A stretch of DNA of 64,000 bases from assembly GCA_965205535.1 (NCBI GenBank), contig CBDBHH010000005.1, forward strand, positions 868,001 through 932,000, in the 5' to 3' direction. Below the pieces are notes generated by a model. The model made no database searches, was not told where the DNA came from, and saw nothing but the letters and a program-made list of their open reading frames with translations. How positions within the stretch are numbered: the first letter of the stretch is position 1; each line of letters opens with the position of its first letter. Shown here in pieces: positions 46,223 to 55,002 of this stretch. Both the position numbers and the translations under genes were made by a program. The DNA comes from UBA8079 sp965205535. GTDB taxonomy: Bacteria > Pseudomonadota > Alphaproteobacteria > UBA6615.

Positions 46223-47995
46223 ATGTCCGAAGGACGCGTTCAACGCAGGTTGGCAGCCATACTGGCCGCCGATGTAGTCGGTTACAGTCGCCTTATGGGT
46301 GCCAATGAAACCGGCACATTCGATGCACTGAAGCGTCTGCGAACGAGCGTGATTGATACCGCAATCGACGAGCATGACGGCCGCATCGTCAAGCTGATGG
46401 GTGACGGTATCCTCGCCGAGTTTGCCAGCGTCGTCGACGCGGTCGAATGCGCGGCAGTCATCCAGGCCCATATCGGAAATGAAAAACCGACCGTGATTGA
46501 TGGTGGGGATATTCTGCTCCGAATCGGAATTAATCTGGGCGACGTCATCATCGACGGGGACGATATCTACGGCGACGGCGTGAACATCGCCGCTCGGTTG
46601 GAGGCATTGGCGGAACCCAGCGGCATCTGTATGTCAGCGAGCGCCTACGAACAGGTCCGAGACAAGCTCGATCTTCACTTCGAAGACCTCGGAGCGCAGA
46701 ACTTCAAGAACATCAGCCGGCCAGTCCAAGCGTATGGCGTAACATTGAAACCGGGTGACATCTCTTCAACCGCGCCCGTGACGACGCAACCGGCCTTGCC
46801 CGATCGGTCCTCCATCGCCGTCCTCCCCTTCGACAACATGTCTGGTGACCCCGAACAGGATTACTTCGCTGACGGGGTTGTCGAAGAGATCATCACCTCA
46901 CTGTCCCAGCTTGATCAGCTGTTTGTCATTTCTCGCAATTCAAGCTTCGCTTACAAAGGTCAATCCGTGGACGTCCGCCGTGCTGCGGCCGAGCTCGGCG
47001 TTCGATATGTGCTTGAGGGAAGTGTAAGAAAGGCGGGCAACCGCCTGCGCATCACGGGACAGCTCAACGAAGGGGCAACCGGAACCCATCTATGGGCCGA
47101 CCGCTTCGACGGACTGACCGAAGACATCTTTGACCTGCAGGATCAAATCACCGAGCGCGTCATCGGAGCCATCGAGCCGACGCTACGCAAGGCAGAGATC
47201 GAGCGTTCGAGAAAAACCCGACCGGAAAATCTCGTCGCATACGACTACTTCCAACGTGCACTACCTCATCTCTACGCGATGAATCCCGATGACAATTCCA
47301 AAGCGCTGACGTTGCTGCAAAAAGCAATCGAACTGGACCCGTACTATGCGCCCGCGCTGGCGTACTGCGCGTGGTGCTACGAACAAAGATTGACCCGCGA
47401 ATGGCCAACGGCCCAGCCCGCGGACTTGGATTTGTCGATCACCTCAGCACGCCGAGCTCTCGCAACCGGAAGCGACGACGCACACGCGGTTGCCGCCGCG
47501 GGCTTCGTTCTGATGATGGTCGGCCGCGAGTATGACGCGAGCCTCGACGCGGCAGAGCGCGCTCTGGCACTAAACCCCAACACGGCGGCAGTATTGATGT
47601 TCGTCGGCATGATCTTCAACTTTTCCGGCAAACCCGATGCCGCGAAACCCTGCTTCGAGCGCGCACTCCGTCTCAGCCCGGGAGACTCAATGGCATTCGC
47701 GCTGTTCCTCGGTGTTGCCGTCGCCGATCTCCAGACCGGTAACCAATCCGGCGCCGTCACCTACGCGCGGAAATCGATCGCACAAAACCATCAGTGGGAT
47801 TTCAACCAGATGGTTCTGGCAACAGCATTGGCCGAACTCGGCCAAAATGACGAGTCGCGCCAAGTCGTGAAGCAGTTACGCGCGATTGCCCCCGACGCAA
47901 CATTATCGCTTTTCAGAAAGCACCTGCCGTTTAGAGAAACAGCCGTCATCGAGCGCATTCTCACCGCGCTGTGCGCCGGCGGGCTGCCGGAATAG
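46223..47995 (+). CDS. Class III adenylate/guanylate cyclase with TPR repeats
   Basis: A 590-residue signalling protein. Residues about 8-175 are a class III cyclase domain with metal Asp in LAADVVGYSRLM and LMGDGILAEF, and the Asn/Arg pair in GDGVNIAARLE, so it appears catalytically complete. Residues about 195-310 are the TolB-like segment (SIAVLPFDNMSGDPEQDYFA; RAAAELGVRYVLEGSVRKAG) found in many such cyclases. TPR-like repeats fill about 330-590 (ALALNPNTAAVLMFVG). ATG 46223 was preferred over 46199 because it begins right before the domain. A terminator follows. Confidence 0.9.
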   Translation: MSEGRVQRRLAAILAADVVGYSRLMGANETGTFDALKRLRTSVIDTAIDEHDGRIVKLMGDGILAEFASVVDAVECAAVIQAHIGNEKPTVIDGGDILLRIGINLGDVIIDGDDIYGDGVNIAARLEALAEPSGICMSASAYEQVRDKLDLHFEDLGAQNFKNISRPVQAYGVTLKPGDISSTAPVTTQPALPDRSSIAVLPFDNMSGDPEQDYFADGVVEEIITSLSQLDQLFVISRNSSFAYKGQSVDVRRAAAELGVRYVLEGSVRKAGNRLRITGQLNEGATGTHLWADRFDGLTEDIFDLQDQITERVIGAIEPTLRKAEIERSRKTRPENLVAYDYFQRALPHLYAMNPDDNSKALTLLQKAIELDPYYAPALAYCAWCYEQRLTREWPTAQPADLDLSITSARRALATGSDDAHAVAAAGFVLMMVGREYDASLDAAERALALNPNTAAVLMFVGMIFNFSGKPDAAKPCFERALRLSPGDSMAFALFLGVAVADLQTGNQSGAVTYARKSIAQNHQWDFNQMVLATALAELGQNDESRQVVKQLRAIAPDATLSLFRKHLPFRETAVIERILTALCAGGLPE

Positions 47996-48010
47996 AGTTC
48001 CCGCCGGAAT

Positions 48011-48036
48011 AACACCGGCGTCGCGGTGTTCTTTTA
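48011..48036 (+). terminator. Rho-independent terminator after the cyclase gene
   Basis: AACACCG pairs with CGGTGTT around a GCGTCG loop, followed by CTTTTAA. It lies 15 bases past the cyclase stop codon. Confidence 0.8.
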
Positions 48037-48107
48037 ATCGTAATGGGCAGCGATACGGGCATCGAATGGCGGTGGACGGAGTCTCGAGCGAACCCGTCTC
48101 TGTTCGT

Positions 48108-48256
48108 AATCCCTGTTTTACAGGGAATAAACAGGGAAATTTGTGTTTCCGGGCAATACCATCCGCAATATTCGACGTTTCAGGCGCAGTTTTCTGCGCT
48201 TCAAAGGAGATTTCCCTATGAGCAATAACAGGGAATTCAAATCCCAATATCAGGGA
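48108..48256. repeat. CAGGGA repeat cluster with hairpin (iteron-like)
   Basis: Four direct copies of CAGGGA occur at 48121, 48132, 48229 and 48251, with inverted copies at 48109-48115 (TCCCTG) and 48211-48217 (TTTCCCT). The first inverted and direct copies form a hairpin TCCCTG-TTTTA-CAGGGA. GCGCAG-TTTT-CTGCGC (48184-48199) is a second perfect hairpin. Sequences of this CAGGGAA type recur beside recombinase/RepB cassettes in Alphaproteobacteria, from memory. The cluster lies between the cyclase terminator and the end of the HTH gene, in a 330-base stretch with no other gene. Confidence 0.7.
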
Positions 48257-48325
48257 TGAGAGACCTCAGAACAGGGTGCGAAATGCAGACCCATTCTAGC
48301 CTCCATCTTCCGGTAGATGCAGACG

Positions 48326-48745
48326 CTAGTCGGCGGGCGGCTCAGCGGTCGTATCGACATCCCCCAGTTGATCAATAATCTCGAGCATCTCGACCAATTT
48401 ATCGCGGGCATCGACCAGAAGCTTTCCGGCCAAAATGCTCTCCCGTCCGGCCATCACGAGCAGCACCTCGAGAACTTCGTCGGAATGACGCATGAGCTCG
48501 ACAAGATTCTCGCCATTCGGGCTGTTCTTGCCCTCGAACCAGTTTTTGACCGTACGCTCGCCGGCGCCGGTTTGGGACATCACCGTTTTGACGGACTTGG
48601 CTGTTCCACCAAACGCATCGTGCAAGGTCTCGGCGATGACGGATGTGAAATTATAACTTCCCGATTCTGGGACTGCGCCAGACGATTCTGGAAAAGTTTT
48701 TCCAGAAATGTGCCGAAATTTTCGGCCCTTCTTACGAAACGACAT
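48326..48745 (-). CDS. Small helix-turn-helix regulator
   Basis: A 139-residue protein. Residues about 30-100 (TSVIAETLHDAFGGTAKSVK; TGAGERTVKNWFEGKNSPNG) look like a helix-turn-helix in which TGAGERTVKNWF is the recognition segment. The C-terminus is a predicted helix rich in charged residues. The ATG at 48745 follows CGGAGAACAGGT. It is divergent from the recombinase gene with about 100 bases between, so it may repress the recombinase operon. Confidence 0.75.
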   Translation of the reverse strand: MSFRKKGRKFRHISGKTFPESSGAVPESGSYNFTSVIAETLHDAFGGTAKSVKTVMSQTGAGERTVKNWFEGKNSPNGENLVELMRHSDEVLEVLLVMAGRESILAGKLLVDARDKLVEMLEIIDQLGDVDTTAEPPAD

Positions 48746-48844
48746 ACCTGTTCTCCGTGTTTTAGTTTTGAAAACACGGAAAAGATCACCGGCCGGCCAC
48801 ATCCATTTTAGTTTGAAAATGCCGGACTGGGCCAGCGAAGGACA

Positions 48845-50452
48845 GTGCGCAAGCACACAGGTTGGAATATCGAGTTGGTTGAGCAACAAGCTGGCAAAAC
48901 GCGCGATGCCGACGACGGGGAGCCCAGAAAGCTCCGTGCCGCCGAATATGTGCGCATGTCGACTGAGCACCAGAAGTACTCTACTGAAAACCAGGGCGAC
49001 GCGATCCGAGCTTATGCCGAACGCCATCACATGGAGATCGTCCGAACTTACTCAGATACGGGTAAGAGTGGTCTCAAAATCGAAGGCCGAGACGCCCTCA
49101 GACAGCTGATCGACGACGTCGAGAGTGGCGCCACCGAATTCGATGTCATTCTGGTTTACGACATCAGCCGGTGGGGCCGGTTCCAGGACGCAGACGAAAT
49201 CGCCTACTACGAGTACATCTGCCGCCGAAGCGGCACCTCCGTCCATTACTGCGCCGAACAGTTCGACAATGACGGCAGTCCCGTTTCGACCATCGTCAAA
49301 GGCGTCAAACGCGCCATGGCAGGGGAGTACAGCCGCGAGCTTTCGGCGAAGGTCTTCGCAGGTCAATGTCGGCTGATCGAGCTCGGCTATCGCCAGGGCG
49401 GAATGGCAGGTTTTGGACTGCGCCGGATGCGGATAGATCAGAACGGCGTCGCCCAAGGTATTCTTCAATTAGGCGAGCATAAAAGTCTGCAAACTGATCG
49501 CGTAATCCTGGTCCCCGGCCCGGAGGAGGAACTCGAGACCGTTCGCTGGATATATCGACAGTTCGTCGAAGGCGGAAAGGTCGAAAGAGAGATCGCCGCA
49601 CTGCTCAACAAGCGCGGCATTGTGACCGATCTGGGTAGGCCATGGAGCCGCGGCACCGTCCATCAGGTCCTGACGAACGAGAAGTACATTGGCAACAACG
49701 TCTACAACCGGCGCTCGTTCAAACTTAAGAAGACACGGGTCGAAAACAGCCCGGAGATGTGGATTCGGGCTGATAACGCATTCGAGGCGGTCGTGGATCC
49801 AAACATCTTCTTTACCGCGCAGGGGATGATCCGTGAACGCAACCGACGGTATTCAGACGAAGAGATGATAGAGCGCCTAAGGCGTTTGTTCGGACAACAT
49901 GGCTATCTGTCCGGGATAATCATCGATGAATCCGAGAACATGCCATCGAGTGGTTCCTACCAACGCCGCTTTGGGAGTTTGGTCCGGGCCTATGAATTGG
50001 TCGGATTCGAGCCTGACCGGGACTATCGCTATATCGAGATCAATCGCGAACTTCGCCGACTACATGGCGAGGTCATCACGGATACGATTTCCGCAATCGA
50101 AGATTTGGGTGGTCGGATTACCCGAAGTCCGGCGACCGATTTGCTGACCGTCAATCGCGAGTTTACGGCCTCTATCGTAGTCGCCCGCTGCCAGCAGACG
50201 CCTGCCGGCTCGCTTCGCTGGAAAATTCGTCTCGATACCGGGCTAGCGCCGGACATCACCGTCGTCCTTCGCATGGACGCGGCGAACGAAGCTCCGCTCG
50301 ATTACTACCTGCTGCCGTTGTTCGAGATCGCCTCCGACCGCATCCGTTTGGCGGAGGAGAACGGCCTCATGCTCGATGCCTTTCGGTTCGACTCCCTGGA
50401 ACAATTCTTTGCAATGGCTGCACGCGTCAGGATTACGGAGATCGCGATATGA
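48845..50452 (+). CDS. Large serine recombinase
   Basis: A 535-residue site-specific recombinase. The resolvase-type catalytic domain (about 30-185) has the nucleophile in YVRMSTEHQKYSTENQ (Ser39) and DISRWGRFQDADE. The recombinase domain follows (RGTVHQVLTNEKYIGNNVYN), then a C-terminal portion without the usual zinc ribbon but with a long unrecognised segment (about 350-535). The start is GTG at 48845. It overlaps the ParB-like gene as ATGA. With the next two genes it forms a cassette that is widespread in Alphaproteobacteria, probably a mobile element. Confidence 0.9.
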   Translation: MRKHTGWNIELVEQQAGKTRDADDGEPRKLRAAEYVRMSTEHQKYSTENQGDAIRAYAERHHMEIVRTYSDTGKSGLKIEGRDALRQLIDDVESGATEFDVILVYDISRWGRFQDADEIAYYEYICRRSGTSVHYCAEQFDNDGSPVSTIVKGVKRAMAGEYSRELSAKVFAGQCRLIELGYRQGGMAGFGLRRMRIDQNGVAQGILQLGEHKSLQTDRVILVPGPEEELETVRWIYRQFVEGGKVEREIAALLNKRGIVTDLGRPWSRGTVHQVLTNEKYIGNNVYNRRSFKLKKTRVENSPEMWIRADNAFEAVVDPNIFFTAQGMIRERNRRYSDEEMIERLRRLFGQHGYLSGIIIDESENMPSSGSYQRRFGSLVRAYELVGFEPDRDYRYIEINRELRRLHGEVITDTISAIEDLGGRITRSPATDLLTVNREFTASIVVARCQQTPAGSLRWKIRLDTGLAPDITVVLRMDAANEAPLDYYLLPLFEIASDRIRLAEENGLMLDAFRFDSLEQFFAMAARVRITEIAI

Positions 50453-51345
50453 CAGAACAACCGGAAACCCTCACCGTCCAAATGATCCCGGTGGAAGAGA
50501 TCGCGATCACCAACCCGCGCATTCGCAACCGGAAAACCTTCCGCCAGATCGTCGATAGCATCTCGAAGGTCGGCCTCAAAAAACCGATCACCGTCAGTCG
50601 ACACGACAGTACCGATGACGACGCGCCCTACCATCTCGTGTGTGGCCAAGGCCGATTGGAGGCGTTCATTTCACTTGGAGAGCGAGATATCCCTGCCATC
50701 GTCGTCGATGTCAGCGAGGAGGACAGCCTGATCATGAGTCTCGTTGAAAACCTCGCGCGCCGTCAGCATCGCCCGCTCGAGTTGCTCCATGATATTGGCG
50801 AGCTCGGCAAACGGGGATACTCCGACACGGATATCGCCGCCAAGACCGGGCTCTCCTACGAGTACGTCCATTCGATGCGCCACCTCCTCGATGAGGGCGA
50901 AGAACGGCTTTTGACTGCGGTCGAAACTGGACAAATTCCGGTCAGCGTCGCCATCGACATTGCGGAAGCCGACGAGGAAGGCGTTCAGGAAGCTCTCGCT
51001 CAGGCTTATCAGGGCGGTCTGTTGCGCGGCAAGAAACTGTTGGCTGCCAAACGATTGGTCGAGCAAAGGCAGAGACGCGGGAAGTCTGTCCAAGGCAGAG
51101 GTTCCAGGACGCCACGCTCGCGGATTTCGTCAGAAGCGCTCGTCCGTGCCTACGAAAGAGAGGCTGACCGCCAGCGTCTGATGATCAAGAAGGCCGAGAT
51201 TACTCAGAACAGGCTGCTGTTCATCATTGAAGCGTTACGAAATCTGCTCGCCGATGAGAATTTCCCGACCCTGTTGCGTGCCGAAAGCCTGGAGACAATG
51301 CCCCGCCCGCTGGCCGACCTGGTCGCCATAACGGACGCGAGATAA
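50449..51345 (+). CDS. ParB/RepB-family protein of the recombinase cassette
   Basis: A 298-residue ParB-like protein. The N-terminal ParB domain has IVDSISKVGLKKPITVSRHD, LVCGQGRLEAFISLGERDIP and MSLVENLARRQHRPLELLHD; the HTH follows (YSDTDIAAKTGLSYEYVHSM). The C-terminal 90 residues are basic and then helical. Its start overlaps the recombinase stop (ATGA) and it is two bases from the next gene, so the three are one operon. It is not accompanied by ParA, unlike a true partition locus. Confidence 0.9.
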   Translation: MTEQPETLTVQMIPVEEIAITNPRIRNRKTFRQIVDSISKVGLKKPITVSRHDSTDDDAPYHLVCGQGRLEAFISLGERDIPAIVVDVSEEDSLIMSLVENLARRQHRPLELLHDIGELGKRGYSDTDIAAKTGLSYEYVHSMRHLLDEGEERLLTAVETGQIPVSVAIDIAEADEEGVQEALAQAYQGGLLRGKKLLAAKRLVEQRQRRGKSVQGRGSRTPRSRISSEALVRAYEREADRQRLMIKKAEITQNRLLFIIEALRNLLADENFPTLLRAESLETMPRPLADLVAITDAR

Positions 51346-51347
51346 TC

Positions 51348-52244
51348 GTGGCGAAGAAGGTCGGCATCGCGTTTGAACCCAAAAGCGCATTCATTGAGCT
51401 TGCCGACATCCTCCCAGTGAAGCAGCTTCAGAAGCGTGTCAAAAAGACCAAGAAATATCATCAGATCGCCGCTTCCATCCGTGAAGTCGGGATTATCGAG
51501 CCACCCGTCGTCGTTCGCGATCACGATAAACCGGGCAAATTTCTGTTGCTCGATGGCCATCTGCGGATTGAGGTCCTGAAAGAGGACAGCACCAAAGGGG
51601 TGAACTGTCTCATCGCGACGGAGGATGAGGCTTTTACCTACAACAAACGGATCAACCGACTGGCGACGATTCAGGAACACAAGATGATCCTGAAGGCGAT
51701 TGAGCGCGGGGTTCCCCAGGAGCGAATTGCCCGGGCGCTCGACATTAATATATCCACCATCCGCCAGAAGCGGGCCCTACTCGAGGGGATCTGTGAAGAA
51801 GTCGTCGACCTCCTAAAAGACAAACACTGCCCGGTAAACTCCTTCCAGTCGCTCAAGCGGATGAAGCCTCTGCGTCAGATCGAAGTCGCCGAGCTGATGA
51901 TCGCCATGGACAACTACTCGGTCAGTTATTCCAAGGCACTCTTGGCAGCGACCCCCAAGGACCAGCTCATCGATGCAAACAAACCAAAGAGCTTCAAAGG
52001 CATCTCAGCCCAGCAGATCGCGCAGATGGAATCCGAGATGGCCAAGCTGCAGCGGGATGTGAAGCTGATTGAGGATAGCTACGGTCCCGACCACCTCAAC
52101 TTGGTTCTGGCGCGTGGATATCTCGTCACTCTTATCGAGAACAAGGAAGTCTCGCGATATCTCGCGCAGAACCACGGCGAGATCCTCAGTGAATTTCGGC
52201 GCATCGCGGAGGTGGTCTCGATGGGGTCGGAGGAGAAAATGTAG
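51348..52244 (+). CDS. Second ParB-like protein (RepB C-terminal domain type)
   Basis: A 298-residue protein starting at GTG 51348. The N-terminal ParB-like portion is YHQIAASIREVGIIEPPVVV and FLLLDGHLRIEVLKEDSTKG; an HTH follows (GVPQERIARALDINISTIRQ). The C-terminal half resembles the RepB C-terminal domain of plasmid partition proteins (VNSFQSLKRMKPLRQIEVAE). It lies two bases after the first ParB-like gene. Two different ParB-like proteins with a serine recombinase and no ParA suggest a role in recombination or regulation rather than plasmid segregation. Confidence 0.88.
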   Translation: MAKKVGIAFEPKSAFIELADILPVKQLQKRVKKTKKYHQIAASIREVGIIEPPVVVRDHDKPGKFLLLDGHLRIEVLKEDSTKGVNCLIATEDEAFTYNKRINRLATIQEHKMILKAIERGVPQERIARALDINISTIRQKRALLEGICEEVVDLLKDKHCPVNSFQSLKRMKPLRQIEVAELMIAMDNYSVSYSKALLAATPKDQLIDANKPKSFKGISAQQIAQMESEMAKLQRDVKLIEDSYGPDHLNLVLARGYLVTLIENKEVSRYLAQNHGEILSEFRRIAEVVSMGSEEKM

Positions 52245-52897
52245 CCTGGCGAGTTCGCCGTTGGAATTTGGTGTGGAACAGGTGCCGGACGGCGACAGCT
52301 GAACGACACGTCGATGGGGACCGGGACCCAATAAGCGCCGGGAGCGCCGGAGAAGCCGTCGGCAGGGGCGGATCAATGGCGAGGTGGGGATGTCGGCGAA
52401 CCCGATCGGTGCCCACTAGGTCGATCGTCATAGGGTCGGCTACGGGGTAAGCCGATTGGCGGCAACCCCGAACCGCAAGCCGGGCGTGCCAGGGCCAAGG
52501 ATCGTTGACGGGCGGTTCATGACCCTGGCGCGCCCTACCCACCACACGCAAATCAGAAAACTTCCAATCCCAGGCATTCACCACAGGTGGCTCTGATTGG
52601 TTCCGGGGTAATCGATGGTGGCAGAGGATATCCTCGAAGCGCTGCACCCACTCTCCCAGATATGAACCTTGGACACGCCAACGGCGTCGGCGACACCCAG
52701 AAGCGATTCTCTCTTTTCCGTGTATTACATATATTGTTACAACCTATAGTTGGATTTTTTTAAATAACGATAGCCCGATTCGGACATATTTTTCTACATA
52801 TTTACTATTTCATATAGTATAATTAATTGTTGTTTACATGACAATTACATCTTCCATATCTTACGACCACTGTTAATCAAACGATATGGAGGCAGAC
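52245..52897. other. Non-coding 650-base gap with an AT-rich half
   Basis: No supported gene. From 52245 to about 52720 the DNA is GC-rich and holds GCCAGGG (52487) and CCCTGGC (52521 region) as a spaced inverted repeat. From about 52720 to 52880 it becomes strikingly AT-rich, with runs such as TTTTTTTAAATAA and repeated CATATTT blocks, unlike any other spot in the left 58 kb. The AT-rich half lies just upstream of the ParB-methyltransferase gene and may be its promoter, a silencing target or an element end. Confidence 0.5.
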
Positions 52898-53191
52898 ATG
52901 CCATCAGAGACGATAGAGCATATCCCGCCGGACCGACTGCGGCCGTGGGCGTCCAACGCCCGAACCCATTCGAAGAAGCAACTGCGGCAAATCGCAGATA
53001 GCATCCAGACGTTCGGCTTTACCAATCCGGTGCTAATCGACGAGAGCGGCGCCATCCTTGCCGGGCACGGGAGAGTTGCAGCGGCGCAGACGATCGGCCT
53101 GGAAACGGTCCCGTGCCGGCGTATCGGCGAGATGACGGCCTGCCCGTGTCCCGGGTTGGCGATCTCTGGGAGCTTGGGCCTCACCGGGTGA
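52898..53191 (+). pseudogene. ParB-type N-terminal part of a broken ParB-methyltransferase
   Basis: A 97-residue frame starting at ATG 52898, five bases after GGAGG. It is a ParB-like domain (TIEHIPPDRLRPWASNARTH; IQTFGFTNPVLIDESGAILA; GHGRVAAAQTIGLETVPCRR). In intact homologues about 60-70 residues follow before the methyltransferase begins; here the reading frame leaves the family after VPCRRIGEMT and ends at 53191. The methyltransferase continues from the same spot in another frame, so an internal deletion that shifts frame is the simplest reading. Confidence 0.75.
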
Positions 53192-54009
53192 TTTGCGGCG
53201 ATGCGCTCAAGACGGAGACGTTCGACCGGCTTCTCGTGGATGAACGGGCACGCATGGTGTTTACCGATCCGCCTTACAACGTGCCGATCGACGGCCATGT
53301 CGGGGGCTCCGGGGCGACGAAGCACCGCGAGTTCATCATGGCCTCCGGCGAGATGAGCCCGGAAGCTTTCACGGGGTTTCTGAAAACAGCGTTTGAGAAT
53401 CTCGCCACTTATTCGCACGACGGCTCGATCCACTATATCTGCATGGACTGGCGCCATCTCGAAGAGATGACGGCGGCGGGACGCTCAGCTTATAGCGAGT
53501 TCAAGAATCTGATCGTCTGGGCCAAGGACAATGGCGGGATGGGGACTTTCTACCGTTCACGCCACGAGCTGGTCTTCGCGTTCAAAAACGGTGTCGCACC
53601 CCACATCAACAACTTCGAACTGGGCCAGAACGGCCGGTACCGCACCAATGTCTGGGAGTACCGTGGTGTGAATACACTGCGCACGGGTCGCATGGACGAG
53701 CTCTCCCTACATCCGACCGTGAAGCCGGTTGCAATGATCGCTGATGCGATCAGGGACGTCTCGGAGCGTAGTGGCATCGTCCTGGACGCTTTCGGCGGTA
53801 GCGGCTCAACCCTGATCGCCGCTCACAAGACGGGCCGCCGGGCTCGGCTGATAGAACTCGATCCAGTGTACGTAGACCGTATTGTCCGGCGCTGGCAGGA
53901 CTATGCCCAGGATGACGCCATCCTCGACGGGACCGACCAGACGTTCGACGAGGTCGCAGCGGAACGCTGTGCGCCTGCGAAGCGGAGTGAAGCCAATGCC
54001 AGAGCGTAA
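53113..54009 (+). CDS. DNA (adenine- or cytosine-N4) methyltransferase part of a broken ParB-methyltransferase
   Basis: A 298-residue frame that begins at a GTG within the ParB fragment. GLPVSRVGDLWELGPHRVIC and GDALKTETFDRLL are the normal entry into the methyltransferase; motif IV is VFTDPPYN and motif I is DAFGGSGST near residue 225, the beta-class order. HPTVKPVAMIADAI is also conserved. The N-terminal ParB half is in another frame upstream, so this part may or may not be expressed alone. The neighbours suggest a phage-derived orphan methyltransferase. It overlaps the DUF5681 gene by 14 bases. Confidence 0.82.
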   Translation: MPAYRRDDGLPVSRVGDLWELGPHRVICGDALKTETFDRLLVDERARMVFTDPPYNVPIDGHVGGSGATKHREFIMASGEMSPEAFTGFLKTAFENLATYSHDGSIHYICMDWRHLEEMTAAGRSAYSEFKNLIVWAKDNGGMGTFYRSRHELVFAFKNGVAPHINNFELGQNGRYRTNVWEYRGVNTLRTGRMDELSLHPTVKPVAMIADAIRDVSERSGIVLDAFGGSGSTLIAAHKTGRRARLIELDPVYVDRIVRRWQDYAQDDAILDGTDQTFDEVAAERCAPAKRSEANARA

Positions 54010-54742
54010 TCAGCGTCCGCGGATCAAAGGTCCCGATGAAGAAGAGCCGGACTACGAGGTTGGCTACGGCAAGCCACCGGCAAAAACGCAGTTTCGCAAG
54101 GGCCAATCAGGCAACCCCGCCGGCCGCCCAAAAGGCGCCAAGAACAAGTCCGTCCCGGCGCGCAACGAGGAGCGTTTCAATACGATTTTCGTCGAAGAGG
54201 TCTATCGCCAAGTCAAGCTGCGCGAGGGCGACCAGGTGTTTGAGGTGCCGGCAATTCAGGGTGCGATCCGATCGAGGACTACGAAAGCCATCAAAGGCGA
54301 CTATCGCTCTCAGAAGTTACTCGTCGGGCATCTTCAAGATGTGGAAAAGGAAAACATGACGCGTCACCACGACTGGCTTGCTACCGCCATTGAATACAAG
54401 CTCGGCTGGCAGCGGGAACTGGCCCGCCGCGTGCGCACGGGAGACACAGGTCCCCAACCCCTCCCTCATCCTGACTACATCGTCATCAATATGGATACCG
54501 ACGAGGTAGAGATTCGCGGGCCGATGACCAAGGAAGAAGAGGTGGATTGGGAAGTGGATCAGGAGATATTCCAGACGCGCGGGGAATTTATCGAGCAGCT
54601 CAAGGAAATGATCCAGGAAAAGCCAAAGAAGCAGGATTTGCGCGACGCGCTTGCCCGCCACCGTCGGCTTAACGCGGAGCTGGGGGCGAGAGTCGGCCAC
54701 TATGCTGCCCGAAAACAGGAGGAAGAGCGCCGGCGGAAATAG
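53996..54742 (+). CDS. DUF5681 domain protein
   Basis: A 248-residue hydrophilic protein. The N-terminus has the DUF5681 signature TQFRKGQSGNPAGRPKGAKN. Such proteins usually sit between a ParB-methyltransferase and a terminase in phage-like regions, with unknown function. The start at ATG 53996 follows GGAG by eight bases and overlaps the methyltransferase end. The C-terminal half is charged and helical. No terminase follows here, so the cluster seems to be a fragment. Confidence 0.85.
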   Translation: MPERNQRPRIKGPDEEEPDYEVGYGKPPAKTQFRKGQSGNPAGRPKGAKNKSVPARNEERFNTIFVEEVYRQVKLREGDQVFEVPAIQGAIRSRTTKAIKGDYRSQKLLVGHLQDVEKENMTRHHDWLATAIEYKLGWQRELARRVRTGDTGPQPLPHPDYIVINMDTDEVEIRGPMTKEEEVDWEVDQEIFQTRGEFIEQLKEMIQEKPKKQDLRDALARHRRLNAELGARVGHYAARKQEEERRRK

Positions 54743-55002
54743 ACGATGCGAAGGCCAACGCAGACACCGACCGCCGGGTCGGTGAACCTGCGGAGCCGCA
54801 AATAACAACTACCGGCACCCGATCTGCACGCTGCGCGTATTCCAACGGGACTTTGCAGCTACACAGAACGGTACTGGTGGCGTGCCGCTGGCGAAAACAC
54901 GGTGAGCCGGTTCAGATTCTGAAACCAGGTCCGCTCGACTCTTCTAGGTCAGAAGATTGATACTCAGATCACAGAATACTGTTCAGAGAAGTACGACCGG
55001 GG

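Noticed and set aside
48108..48256. CRISPR array
   Set aside because: The CAGGGA copies are only six bases, irregularly spaced and partly inverted, with no constant-length spacers and no cas genes.
50449..52244. Plasmid partition locus (parAB)
   Set aside because: There is no ParA or replication initiator; the two ParB-like genes belong to a recombinase operon.
52186..52647. Minus-strand open frame of 153 codons in the gap after the RepB-like gene
   Set aside because: No motif, proline/arginine-rich composition, and it runs into the end of the RepB-like gene.
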